A stretch of DNA of 64,000 nt, from the NCBI GenBank assembly GCA_900548585.1, contig URLI01000003.1, positions 19,464-83,463 of the forward strand. The letters run 5' to 3'. The notes below the pieces were generated by a model. The model worked only from the letters and a program-made list of their open reading frames with translations, was not told the origin of the DNA and did no database searches. The DNA is from an uncultured Prevotella sp. (GTDB taxonomy: Bacteria; Bacteroidota; Bacteroidia; Bacteroidales; Bacteroidaceae). Both the position numbers and the translations under genes were made by a program. Position 1 is the stretch's first letter. Each line of letters begins with the position of its first letter. Shown piece after piece: positions 24,853-34,051 of the stretch.

Positions 24853-26184
24853 TTATTGGAAAACTATTTTGCCTGTCATGTCAACCTTCTGGTCGTCGCC
24901 CTCGTCCGTTTCGCTTTTCACGCCGGCAGCCTGCGAGCGTATGTTCTCCAGGATTTGCTTCGTGCGCTTGTATGTCGGTGTCTGCTCCACGGCGGAAATG
25001 ACGTTGTCGTTGTCAAGGTCCTCTGGCTGGAAGATGAATATGTGCGGGCGGCGCTTGTACTGTGTTGTATTCCCGTCCTTGCCGTAGTATGTGTCCCGCC
25101 TGATCTGCAGTTTGGTGTTTCTCTCCTCTTCCTCTGCGATGCGGTTTTGTTCCTCCATTGTGCGTTTCCTGAAGTGCGCGTCCATTCCGTCGACGTTTTT
25201 TATGCCGAAGCCCGTTGCGAGTATTGTCACCTTCACCTTTGCCCCCAGTTCCGGGTCGGTAGCGAGGCCCCATTTCAGTTCGAAGCCCGTCTGGAAGCGC
25301 GCCATGAACTCGTTCACGTCGTTCATCTCCTCCATCGTTAGGCTCGCGTTGCTCTGCTTGTCTGGGCTGAATGATATTGACAGCAGTATTTTCTTCGAGT
25401 TGAACACGTCGTTGTCGTTGAGCAGCGGTGAGTTCAGCGCGTCCTCTATTGCCATCTTGACGCGTCCCTCGCCCTCGCCGTATCCTGTTGACATTATTGC
25501 CACACCCCCGTCTTTCAGCACCGTCTTCACGTCGTTGAAGTCGAGGTTCATCAGTCCGTGTGTGGTTATTATCTCCGCTATCGACTTTGCCGCGACGCTC
25601 AGTGTGTCGTCGGCCTTTGCGAAGGCGTCGAGCACTGTCAATCCCGGATATATCTCGCGCAGGCGCTCGTTGTTTATCACGAGCAGCGCGTCGACGTGCT
25701 TTGCCATCTCCTCCACGCCGTCGAGAGCCTGGTCAATCTTCATGTCGCCCTCGAAGCGGAACGGTATCGTGACGATGCCCACTGTGAGTATTCCCAGTTC
25801 CTTGCTCGTGCGTGCTATGACCGGTGCCGCTCCCGTTCCCGTTCCTCCGCCCATTCCTGCGGTGATGAAGGCCATCCTCGTCCCGTCGTCGAGCATGTTC
25901 TTCACGTCGTTTATGCTCTCCTCTGCAGCCACCCTTGCCTTCTCCGGCTTGTTTCCTGCTCCGAGGCCCTCCTTGCCGAGCTGCAGGTGCACCGGCACCG
26001 GCGAGTCGTTGAGGGCCTGGCGGTCGGTGTTGCACAGCACGAATGTCACGTCGTGTATTCCCTCGCGGTACATGTGGTTGACGGCGTTGCCGCCTCCTCC
26101 GCCCACGCCAATCACCTTTATTATGCTGTTGTTTTTCTCGTTGTCCCCGAAATCCAGTATCTTGTGGTCTTCCATGTCATTCAT
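24853..26184 (-). CDS. ftsZ: Cell division protein FtsZ
   Basis: This 443-residue tubulin-like GTPase forms the Z ring. The G-box GMGGGTGTGAAPVIA is near residue 108, the N-terminal VIGVGGGGGNAVNHM binds nucleotide, and DFNDVKTVLKDGG lies near residue 218. After the GTPase core (to about 325) there is a linker and a C-terminal tail with the stretch NDNVISAVEQTPTYKRTK; the extreme C-terminus is VDMTGKIVFQ. Gene order ftsQ-ftsA-ftsZ is the usual one. Confidence 0.97.
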   Translation of the reverse strand: MNDMEDHKILDFGDNEKNNSIIKVIGVGGGGGNAVNHMYREGIHDVTFVLCNTDRQALNDSPVPVHLQLGKEGLGAGNKPEKARVAAEESINDVKNMLDDGTRMAFITAGMGGGTGTGAAPVIARTSKELGILTVGIVTIPFRFEGDMKIDQALDGVEEMAKHVDALLVINNERLREIYPGLTVLDAFAKADDTLSVAAKSIAEIITTHGLMNLDFNDVKTVLKDGGVAIMSTGYGEGEGRVKMAIEDALNSPLLNDNDVFNSKKILLSISFSPDKQSNASLTMEEMNDVNEFMARFQTGFELKWGLATDPELGAKVKVTILATGFGIKNVDGMDAHFRKRTMEEQNRIAEEEERNTKLQIRRDTYYGKDGNTTQYKRRPHIFIFQPEDLDNDNVISAVEQTPTYKRTKQILENIRSQAAGVKSETDEGDDQKVDMTGKIVFQ

Positions 26185-26236
26185 TTTTTTAGATTTTATA
26201 CTAACCGAATATCTTCCTTGTCACGTTTTCCAGCTC

Positions 26237-27697
26237 TCACTCCTGCTCGTCCTCATCCGAGAGCAGGCTCTTGACGATTGTCTTTGTCTTCGTAAACAGG
26301 TTCTTTATCCCTCCGATTCCTTTTTTCTTCTTCTCCTCTTCATTTTTCAGGCGTTCCTCTTCCTCGCGCTTGCGCCTCTCTTCCTCCTCCTGCATCTCGC
26401 GCATTTTCCTTGCTTTTTCCTTCTCCTCTTCTGTCTGCACGACTCCCTCGGCGAGTTCCCCTGGCTGGCGCGGTTCGCGTTGCATTTTCGGTGGTGTTGC
26501 TGTCGCCGTGTTGCTGTCGTCGAAAAGTCCCTTTTCCGGGTCTATTTCGTTGCCGGCGCAGTTCATGTCGCCCTTTGCCAGCAGGCCGAGTATGGTGTTC
26601 ATCATTGCGTTGTGCGATGTGATGAGCGTTTCCTTTGATTTTATTGAAAGGTTGACGAACTTCGCCGTGCGTATCTTGTCAATGTTTGTGTAGTTGACGA
26701 ATGCCCTCTCTATTCCCGGCATGTTGACGCAGCCGCCGGTTATTATGATGCCCCCGAGCAGTCTGTTGGCGTATTCCATTGGCACCTGGTACCACACGTT
26801 CTCTATTATCTCGTTGAGTCTTCCCTCCACTATGTCAACGAACTTGCGCTGATCGACCTTCCTGTCCGCATCGAGGTCGTAATTGGTGTTCGGGTCGATG
26901 TCGCCGTTCTCGGTGAAGGCCGAAGCGTGGTCTAATTTCAGTTTCTCTGCCACGTCCTCCTCCACCTGCAGCGACGTGATGTCCTTGGTGATGTTGCTGC
27001 CGCCGAGCGGGATTACGGCAAGATGCCTCAGTATGTTCTTGTAGTATACAGACACTGTCGTGGTGTCTGCCCCGAGGTCCACCAGCACGCAGCCCGACCG
27101 CTTCTCCGCGTCGGTCAGCACGGCATCGGCGAGAGCCAGCGGTGCGAGGTACATCTCGGCGATTGCCACGCCTGCCATGTCGAAGCACTTGTTCAGCCGG
27201 CGGTAGAAGTCATATCTCCACAGGATGTTCAGGAAATTCCCCTCCAGTCGTTCGCACTGTATGCCCACCGGGTCGAGCTGCATTTGGTTGTCAACCATGT
27301 ATTCCTGCGTTGCCGCGTCGAGTATCTCCTGGTCCTGGTAGCTCATGTTGCGGTTGGCGTCCATCAGTTCGTTCACCATCGCCTGCGTTACGATGGTGTC
27401 CGGTGGGAGTGTCTTTATGATGTTGTTCTTCACGCTCCTTATGGACTGTCCGCCCACTCCAACATAGACATGGGTTATTCCCCGCTTCAGTGTGGCGGAT
27501 AGTTTCTTCACGATTTCTGCTACGCACTGTGCCGTCTTGTCCATGTTATACACCACTCCCTTGTGAATGAACGACGCGGAGTCTTCCTTCACCAAGGCGA
27601 GTACTGATATGCTGCCGTCGAGATTCTTCTTTCCGGCGATGCCGGTGATCTTTGACGACCCCAATTCGATTGCTACGATAAATTCACTTGCTGCCAT
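26237..27697 (-). CDS. ftsA: Cell division protein FtsA
   Basis: The 486-residue actin-like protein anchors FtsZ to the membrane. The ATPase core runs to about residue 390 (FIVAIELGSSKITGIAG at the start, VLVDLGADTTTVSVY near 220, IIITGGCVNMPGI near 333). A strongly charged segment follows (about 428-465: KMREMQEEEERRKREEEERL), then the likely membrane-binding amphipathic helix (GIGGIKNLFTKTKTIVKSLL). The K/E-rich tract is longer than in model FtsA proteins and is paralleled in FtsL and FtsQ of this cluster. Confidence 0.95.
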   Translation of the reverse strand: MAASEFIVAIELGSSKITGIAGKKNLDGSISVLALVKEDSASFIHKGVVYNMDKTAQCVAEIVKKLSATLKRGITHVYVGVGGQSIRSVKNNIIKTLPPDTIVTQAMVNELMDANRNMSYQDQEILDAATQEYMVDNQMQLDPVGIQCERLEGNFLNILWRYDFYRRLNKCFDMAGVAIAEMYLAPLALADAVLTDAEKRSGCVLVDLGADTTTVSVYYKNILRHLAVIPLGGSNITKDITSLQVEEDVAEKLKLDHASAFTENGDIDPNTNYDLDADRKVDQRKFVDIVEGRLNEIIENVWYQVPMEYANRLLGGIIITGGCVNMPGIERAFVNYTNIDKIRTAKFVNLSIKSKETLITSHNAMMNTILGLLAKGDMNCAGNEIDPEKGLFDDSNTATATPPKMQREPRQPGELAEGVVQTEEEKEKARKMREMQEEEERRKREEEERLKNEEEKKKKGIGGIKNLFTKTKTIVKSLLSDEDEQE

Positions 27698-27709
27698 ACC
27701 ATTATCAAT

Positions 27710-28753
27710 TTATTTTGTTTTTCCTTTTGCTTTGTTCTTGCTGCCCGCGGCTTTTTCCTTTTCCCGTGGCTTGCTGTCCTTTCCTTTCGTGTCCTTTCTC
27801 TTCTCCGTCTTCTCTGTCCGCTTATTCTCCTTCCGCGCTGCCTCATCCTTCTTCGCTGCCTTTGCCGCTGCTTCCGGTTCTTTCTTCTGCGGTGCGGTGG
27901 TTTCCGCTTCCGCTGGGGCGACGCCCGTGTTGTCCGTGCTTTCTGTCGCCGTGTTGCGTGCCTGTCGCCGTTTGTGGCATATTATCTGGTTGTCGAACTC
28001 GAGGTTGATGTAGTCATACCTGTTCCACCCAGTCTTGCTCAGTCCGTGGCGGTAGAATTTCTCAAGTCGTGTCAGTTTCGTCCCGAGCATCTTGTTTATC
28101 GCCAAGGCGCGCTCTGCCGCTGTCCTGGCTGTCGGCAGGCTGCCGATGAACACTATGTGGTCGCCCACCCTTGGCACCAGTTCGATGCCCATTTCCTCGG
28201 TGACGTGTATCTGCTCGAACAGGTTGTTCCACAGTTCGTTGCCCATGATTGCCTCTGCCAACGGCATGAGGTATTCCGTGGCATACCGCCTGTTGATCCG
28301 TCCTGTGGCGATGATGAGGTCTGAGACATAGTTCGAGTTTGGCATCACCCCTCCGCGCTCGTCGATGTAGTAGTCATCTCCCGTCTCGCTCTTTATCCTC
28401 AGCAGCGGCAGCCTCTGCGTGATGTTTATTGTCACGTCGCCGTTTTCCGCCATGAAGCACTGTGCCGTCTTTACGAAAGCCATGCTTTTCAGTTTCTCCT
28501 CTATGTTTCGCGTGCTTATCTTGCCGGCTTGCTTGTTTGTCGGCATCAGGCCCGACGATTTCAGAATCCGTGTCACATCATCCGCCTTCAGGAAGCCGTT
28601 CGTGTTGTCGTCTGCTATCGTGATGTTGCACCTGCGGCACACCACGCCTGTCCTGTCCGGCTTGTTGAACGAGGTTACGGCAAGTGCGAGATACACTGCG
28701 AGCAGTGCATCTATGGTTGCGATGGCGGTTTTTTTCCAGTTGATGTGAATCAT
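27710..28753 (-). CDS. ftsQ: Cell division protein FtsQ
   Basis: The 347-residue protein has one N-terminal membrane segment (about 9-25) and a POTRA/FtsQ-like periplasmic part (DDVTRILKSSG, ITQRLPLLRI, YIDERGGVMPNS). FtsQ links early and late division proteins with FtsB and FtsL. The last 84 residues (264-347) are an unusual low-complexity tail rich in Lys, Glu and Ala, presumably periplasmic. Position between murC and ftsA is canonical. Sequence conservation in this family is low, so the call leans on context as well as motifs. Confidence 0.9.
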   Translation of the reverse strand: MIHINWKKTAIATIDALLAVYLALAVTSFNKPDRTGVVCRRCNITIADDNTNGFLKADDVTRILKSSGLMPTNKQAGKISTRNIEEKLKSMAFVKTAQCFMAENGDVTINITQRLPLLRIKSETGDDYYIDERGGVMPNSNYVSDLIIATGRINRRYATEYLMPLAEAIMGNELWNNLFEQIHVTEEMGIELVPRVGDHIVFIGSLPTARTAAERALAINKMLGTKLTRLEKFYRHGLSKTGWNRYDYINLEFDNQIICHKRRQARNTATESTDNTGVAPAEAETTAPQKKEPEAAAKAAKKDEAARKENKRTEKTEKRKDTKGKDSKPREKEKAAGSKNKAKGKTK

Positions 28754-28810
28754 TTTCCCTTCTTGCTGTTATGTTGCAGGCGTCGTCGTCGTGCGTCCCC
28801 TGCCGTTGTC

Positions 28811-30214
28811 TCATGGTCTTTTGTCGTCTGGCGCGCCGTATTTCTCCCGCAGTATTTTCTCAATCTCCGGCACCAGGTTGTCGATGTCGCCTGCCCCGAG
28901 CACAATAAGCACCTCGAAGTCGTGCTGGCGGACGAACTCCAGCACGCTGTCCTTGCTGATGAGGTGCTTCTCGACCCCTGCGGCGAGGTCGTCGTATATA
29001 AGTCTTGACGATACCCCCTTGATGGGCAGTTCCCTCGCGGGGTAAATCTCGGTCAGCACAACCTCGTCGAGCAGGCTCAGCGCATCGGCGAACTCCTTGT
29101 GGAAGTCGCGCGTGCGGGTGAACAGGTGCGGCTGGAATATCGCCGTGATGCGGCGTTCGCTGTACAGTTGCCTTATGCTTCTCGCGCTTTGCAGTATTTC
29201 CTTCGGGTGGTGTGCGTAGTCGCTCAGTAGCACGATGCGTCTGTTCTTTATCTTGAAGTCGAACCGCCTGTCAACACCCTTGTAAGTGCTCATGCCGTAG
29301 CGCAGTTCCTCGGCCGTGCATCCGTTGAGCTGCGCCATTGCCATCGCCGCCACGCCGTTCTCGATGTTTATCGGCACCGGCTGCCCGAGGCGCACGTCCC
29401 TGACGCACTCCAGTGGCGATATGAAGTCGAACGTGATTTCCCCGTCGCTGATGCGTATGTTCTCTGCGTGGAAGTCGCCCCCGTCCCGGCTGTAGTCATA
29501 CACCCGCACGCTTTCGGCGGTCTCCGGCCTCATCTCCAGTCCCTGGTGTATTATCAGTGCGCCGCCTGGCTTTATCAGCGTGGTGTAGTGCCGGAAACTT
29601 TCGAGGTAGGCCTCTTTCGTGCCGTAGATGTCGAGGTGGTCTGCGTCGGTGCTCGTTATCACGCTCATCCACGGCCTCAGCCAGTGGAACGAGCGGTCGA
29701 ACTCGTCTGCCTCGATGACCACATAGTCGCTATGCTTGCTTAGGATGTAGTTTGTAGAGTAGTTTTTCGATATTCCCCCGAGGAATGCGTTGCAGTCGGT
29801 CTGGCTCTGGTGCATGATGTGTGCGCACATCGCGGATGTCGTTGTCTTGCCGTGCGTCCCGGCGAAGCACAGTCCCCGGTGCGTCTCCGTCAGTATGCCG
29901 AGCACCTGCGCGCGTTTCATCACGGTGAAGTTGTTCTCGCGGAAGAACACGAGCTCGCGGTGTCTCTCGGGTATCGCTGGCGTGAACACCACGAGTGTCG
30001 TCTCCCTGTTGCGGCAGGCATGAGGTATCTGCTCCACGTCCTCCTCGTAGTGCAGCAGTATTCCCTCTCTTTCCAGTTGCGCCGTCAGTGCCGACGGTGT
30101 CCTGTCGTAGCCGGCCACGACGACCCCACGGCTTGCGAAATAGCGTGCCAAGGCACTCATCCCGATGCCTCCGGCACCGATGAAATATACCGATTTTATG
30201 TCTTTTGTCGTCAT
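28811..30214 (-). CDS. murC: UDP-N-acetylmuramate-L-alanine ligase
   Basis: The 467-residue cytoplasmic ligase adds L-Ala to UDP-MurNAc. The N-terminal nucleotide-sugar fold shows VYFIGAGGIGMSALA; the ATP loop is FAGTHGKTTTSAM near residue 117; later DYAHHPKEI and FQPHLFTRTRDF are MurC signatures. It starts 3 bp after murG stops, on the same strand. Length is normal. Confidence 0.97.
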   Translation of the reverse strand: MTTKDIKSVYFIGAGGIGMSALARYFASRGVVVAGYDRTPSALTAQLEREGILLHYEEDVEQIPHACRNRETTLVVFTPAIPERHRELVFFRENNFTVMKRAQVLGILTETHRGLCFAGTHGKTTTSAMCAHIMHQSQTDCNAFLGGISKNYSTNYILSKHSDYVVIEADEFDRSFHWLRPWMSVITSTDADHLDIYGTKEAYLESFRHYTTLIKPGGALIIHQGLEMRPETAESVRVYDYSRDGGDFHAENIRISDGEITFDFISPLECVRDVRLGQPVPINIENGVAAMAMAQLNGCTAEELRYGMSTYKGVDRRFDFKIKNRRIVLLSDYAHHPKEILQSARSIRQLYSERRITAIFQPHLFTRTRDFHKEFADALSLLDEVVLTEIYPARELPIKGVSSRLIYDDLAAGVEKHLISKDSVLEFVRQHDFEVLIVLGAGDIDNLVPEIEKILREKYGAPDDKRP

Positions 30215-30217
30215 GTC

Positions 30218-31333
30218 TTATTTCCCTGATGCAAGTTTTATCACCTCGTCGGCAATGATGTCGGCAGAGTTGGGCAGAGCCATCTTTGCGGCGTTCTCCC
30301 CCAGTGTCACGTATTTGCGGTCCGCGCTGGTCAGTGTCTCCACCGCCAGCGGTATGAGTTTCTGCCGTGCCTCGTCGTCCCTGACCATCATGGCGGCCTG
30401 CTTGTTGACGAGAGCCATCGCGTTGTGCGTCTGGTGATCCTCGGCGACGTTTGGCGATGGCACGAGTATCGACGGCTTGCCGAGCAGGCACAGTTCGCTT
30501 ATGCTGCTCGCCCCGGCGCGGCTGATGACGAGGTCGGCGGCGCGGTAAGCCACGTCCATGCTGCTGATGAAGTCCGTGGGCTTCAGGTTGGCGGGACACC
30601 CCTTCTCGTCGAGGGTCCTCTTTATCTCGTCGTGGTAGAAGCTGCCTGTCTGCCACACGAACTGTATGCCGCTTTCCGCAATCACGCCGAGGTTCGCGAG
30701 GACGCTCTCATTGATTGTCCTTGCCCCGAGGCTTCCGCCTATTATCAGCACCACGGGTTGTTCCGGCTTGAGCCCCATCTTGGCTATTGCCTCCTCCCTC
30801 GTGAGCTTGCAGTCGAGCAGTTGCTGGCGCACGGGGTTTCCCGTCACCATTATCTTCGCGGCGGGGAAGAAGCGCTCCATGCCCTCGTATGCCACGCATA
30901 TCTTGTCGGCCTTCCTCGCGAGCAGCTTGTTTGTCACGCCGGCGTAAGAGTTCTGCTCCTGTATGAGGCACGGTATGCCCATCGCCGCGCATTTGTTGAG
31001 TGTCGGGCCGCTGGCATATCCGCCCACGCCCACGGCGGCCATGGGGCGGAACTGCCTGATTATCTGTTTCGCCATGCGCTGGCTCTTCCATATTTTGAAC
31101 AGCACCTTGACGTTGCGCAGCATGTTCTTTCGGTCGAAGCCGCATATCGGCAGCCCCTTTATCTCGTAGCCTGCCACCGGCACTCTCTGCATCTCCATGC
31201 GCCCCTCTGCTCCCACGAACAGGATTTTTGCATCGGGACGCTTGCGCCGTATGGCGTTTGCGATTGACACGGCCGGGAAGATGTGTCCCCCCGTTCCGCC
31301 TCCGCTGATTATTATTCTAAGTTCTTCGTCCAT
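30218..31333 (-). CDS. murG: UDP-GlcNAc:lipid I N-acetylglucosaminyltransferase
   Basis: The 371-residue peripheral membrane enzyme turns lipid I into lipid II. The N-terminal glycine loop ISGGGTGGHIFPAVSIA, the hydrophobic patch region with GVGGYASGPTL, and the donor-binding part with RAGASSISELCLLGKPSILVPSP are all present. It sits between ftsW and murC, with a 3-bp gap to murC. Confidence 0.97.
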   Translation of the reverse strand: MDEELRIIISGGGTGGHIFPAVSIANAIRRKRPDAKILFVGAEGRMEMQRVPVAGYEIKGLPICGFDRKNMLRNVKVLFKIWKSQRMAKQIIRQFRPMAAVGVGGYASGPTLNKCAAMGIPCLIQEQNSYAGVTNKLLARKADKICVAYEGMERFFPAAKIMVTGNPVRQQLLDCKLTREEAIAKMGLKPEQPVVLIIGGSLGARTINESVLANLGVIAESGIQFVWQTGSFYHDEIKRTLDEKGCPANLKPTDFISSMDVAYRAADLVISRAGASSISELCLLGKPSILVPSPNVAEDHQTHNAMALVNKQAAMMVRDDEARQKLIPLAVETLTSADRKYVTLGENAAKMALPNSADIIADEVIKLASGK

Positions 31334-31362
31334 ATATATATGTCATTTTTAGCGGGTCGCTT

Positions 31363-32634
31363 TCATTCATCGCAGCCTGCCGTTTTCACCTTGCAGCATT
31401 CCTCTCTCTTCTTTGCCTTGCAGCTCACGCTCATAATCACGCCGATGTAAACGCAGTTGATTATGGTTGATGTGCCGCCCTTGCTTATCAGCGGCAGCGG
31501 CTGTCCCGTAACCGGCGCAAGCCCCACTGCCACCATCATGTTGAATATGGCCTGCGTCACCATGAGCAGCGCGAGCCCCATAATGAGCAGCGCCGGGAAC
31601 GAGTAGGCGCATTGGTTTGCGATCTTGGCGGTGCGGAAGAGCAGTATCAGGTATAGCAGGCATACGCCCACGGCTCCCCACAGTCCCATCTCCTCGATGA
31701 TGATGGCGTAGATGAAGTCGCTGAATGCCTGCGGCAGCCAGTCGCGCTGCACCGAGTTGCCCGGTCCCTTGCCCACGAGGTTGCTCGATGCTATGGCTAT
31801 GTTGGCGTGTGCCACCTGTCCGTCCTTGTCAAGGTCGAACTGTGACGGCGGCACCTCCTTGTGGTCGGCGAATTTCCTGATGCGGCTCTTCCACGTCCCG
31901 AAGCGGTGCAGTATGCCGCCGTTTTTCTTCTCCACGTTGTTCACGGTCTCCGTTCTCACGCGGGGGTCGTTATTTGCGGGCGCGTCTTCGTCGGCTCCCG
32001 CGCCAAGGGCCCATATCGCGGCGAAGCCAAGCATGCCCGTGAGCATTATCACGCCGAGCAGCTTGCCAATCTGTTTCATAGGCACGCGGCCGATGAACAT
32101 CATCATTATCACCACCAGTGCGAGCAGTGCTGCGGTGGAGAAGTTCTCGCGAAAGATAAGTATCACGAACGGCGTTGCCACCCACAGGATGTACTTGAAC
32201 GCCCGTTTGTCAACGGTGTCGCCGTCCTGCAGCGCGCTGAGTATCATCACCTCGGCGAGTATCACGGCTCCCTTGGCAAACTCCGACGGCTGGAACTGCA
32301 CCCCGCCGATGTCGAACCACCGCGCCGCGCCGTTCACCTCGCCGCCCGCGATGCTTGTTATGACCAGCATTATGAATGACAGGAGCAGCGCGAATGGGGT
32401 TATTATCTTGAAATAGCGGCAGTCGATGTTCATGGTTATCACGAGGAGCACCACTCCCACGGCGAGCAGCATGGAGTGCTTGAGAACCGGCCCGACGTAA
32501 CTGGTGTTGCTGGTCAGCTCGCTCGTCGCACTGAACACCTCGACGATGCTCACAATGCACAGGAAGAAGAAGACGGTCCATATAATGGTGTCTCCCTTCA
32601 TTCTCCCCTTCTTTTTCTTTATTTCATCTTCCAT
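31363..32634 (-). CDS. ftsW: Septal peptidoglycan polymerase FtsW (SEDS family)
   Basis: The 423-residue polytopic membrane protein belongs to the SEDS family; FtsW polymerises lipid II at the septum together with its partner PBP. Family stretches include GAARWFDIGGVQFQPSEFAK near residue 101, QAFSDFIYAIIIEEMGLWG and the C-terminal TGQPLPLISKGGTS. An extra hydrophilic loop of about 60 residues (around 215-280, DEDAPANNDPRV and a basic part) is larger than in E. coli. Membership in the dcw cluster favours FtsW over RodA. Confidence 0.95.
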   Translation of the reverse strand: MEDEIKKKKGRMKGDTIIWTVFFFLCIVSIVEVFSATSELTSNTSYVGPVLKHSMLLAVGVVLLVITMNIDCRYFKIITPFALLLSFIMLVITSIAGGEVNGAARWFDIGGVQFQPSEFAKGAVILAEVMILSALQDGDTVDKRAFKYILWVATPFVILIFRENFSTAALLALVVIMMMFIGRVPMKQIGKLLGVIMLTGMLGFAAIWALGAGADEDAPANNDPRVRTETVNNVEKKNGGILHRFGTWKSRIRKFADHKEVPPSQFDLDKDGQVAHANIAIASSNLVGKGPGNSVQRDWLPQAFSDFIYAIIIEEMGLWGAVGVCLLYLILLFRTAKIANQCAYSFPALLIMGLALLMVTQAIFNMMVAVGLAPVTGQPLPLISKGGTSTIINCVYIGVIMSVSCKAKKREECCKVKTAGCDE

Positions 32635-32700
32635 GTCCGTTTTGCTTTATTGGTGCCGTTGGCATTGTTTCACCGCATCCCTTCCGCCGCCGCCAGGCTC

Positions 32701-34044
32701 TCAGAGCGCGCGCACGAGTTGCTTGAACTGGTTTCCCCGGTCTTCCATGTTCCTGAACAGGTCGAAGCTTGCGCAGCACGGTGACAGCAGCACGGTCATC
32801 CCCGGCTCTGACATCTCGTAGCAGGCCTGCACGCAGTCCTTCATCGAGTGTGTGTCGCGCACCGGGATGCCCAGCTGGTCGAAGTTGTCGTGCAGCTTGC
32901 TGTTGTCCGCGCCGAGATACACCAGCCCCGCGCACTTCTCCCTTACGAGTTCCTTTATCGGCCCGTAGTCGTTTCCCTTGTCCTTTCCTCCTAATATGAG
33001 TATTGTCGGGTTCTTCATGCTCTCGAGCGCGTACCAGCACGCGTCGACGTTTGTCGCCTTCGAGTCGTTGACATATTCCACTCCTGCCACGCGCGTCACC
33101 TTCTCCAGCCGGTGCTCTACGCCGGGGAAGTCGCCGAGGCTCTTGCGTATCACGTCCTTCCTGATGCCAGCCACCGCCGACGCCAGTCCTGCCGCGAGCG
33201 AGTTGTAGAGGTTGTGCTTTCCGGTGAGCGAGAGATACTCCTGCTCCATGTTGAACGGCACCGGCTCCTCCAGTTTGTACATGCCTTCCTCGATGTATGC
33301 TATTGATCCCTTCTCCTTCAGTTCCGAGAAAGGCAGGCACACGGCCTTTATGTCATATTTGCTGAGCTCGCGCTTTATCACCGGGTCGTCGTTCCAGTAA
33401 ATGAAGGCGTCGTCGGAGGTCTGGTTCCGCAATATCCTCATCTTGGCGTCGACGTAGTTCTGCATACAGTTGTTGTAGCGGTCGAGATGGTCTGGGGTGA
33501 TGTTCAGCAGCACCGCGATGTTCGCCCGGAAGTCATACATGTTGTCGAGCTGGAACGAGCTGAGTTCTATTATGTAGTACTCGTGCGGGTCTTCAGCCAC
33601 CTGCAGCGCCAGTGAGTTGCCGATGTTGCCTGCCAGTCCTGCATCATATCCGGCCGTCTTGAATATGTGGTATATCAGTGACGTCGTCGTGGTCTTGCCG
33701 TTCGAGCCGGTTATGCAAATCATCTTGGAGTGGGTGTAGCGTCCGGCAAACTCAATCTCGCTGATTATGGGTATGCCCTTTGCCTTGATTTTCCTTATCA
33801 TCGGGGCCTCGTCGGGGATGCCGGGGCTTTTTATCACCTCGCAGGCAGACAGTATCTTGTCCTCCGAGTGATGTCCTTCCTCCCATTCTATGCCGTGGCT
33901 GTCGAGCATCTTCTTGTAGCGGTCCTTTATCATGCCCATGTCTGACACGAACACGTCGAACCCTTCTTTCTTGGCCAGTACCGCTGCCCCCGCGCCGCTT
34001 TCGCCCGCGCCGAGAGCCACGATGCGTCTCTTCTCGTCTTTCAT
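32701..34044 (-). CDS. murD: UDP-N-acetylmuramoyl-L-alanine-D-glutamate ligase
   Basis: The 447-residue ligase adds D-Glu to UDP-MurNAc-L-Ala. The N-terminal fold has LGAGESGAGAAVLAKKEGF, the ATP loop is CITGSNGKTTTTSLIY near residue 112, and VEYVNDSKATNVDACWYAL and LSPCCASFDLFRNMEDRG are MurD signatures. It begins 7 bp after mraY stops on the same strand. Confidence 0.97.
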   Translation of the reverse strand: MKDEKRRIVALGAGESGAGAAVLAKKEGFDVFVSDMGMIKDRYKKMLDSHGIEWEEGHHSEDKILSACEVIKSPGIPDEAPMIRKIKAKGIPIISEIEFAGRYTHSKMICITGSNGKTTTTSLIYHIFKTAGYDAGLAGNIGNSLALQVAEDPHEYYIIELSSFQLDNMYDFRANIAVLLNITPDHLDRYNNCMQNYVDAKMRILRNQTSDDAFIYWNDDPVIKRELSKYDIKAVCLPFSELKEKGSIAYIEEGMYKLEEPVPFNMEQEYLSLTGKHNLYNSLAAGLASAVAGIRKDVIRKSLGDFPGVEHRLEKVTRVAGVEYVNDSKATNVDACWYALESMKNPTILILGGKDKGNDYGPIKELVREKCAGLVYLGADNSKLHDNFDQLGIPVRDTHSMKDCVQACYEMSEPGMTVLLSPCCASFDLFRNMEDRGNQFKQLVRAL

Positions 34045-34051
34045 CTCGTGC

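Noticed and set aside
24856..28331. Several plus-strand frames opposite ftsZ, ftsA and ftsQ, one of 515 codons
   Set aside because: They are antisense to dcw genes with unmistakable motifs and have Ser/Pro/Leu-rich shadow composition.
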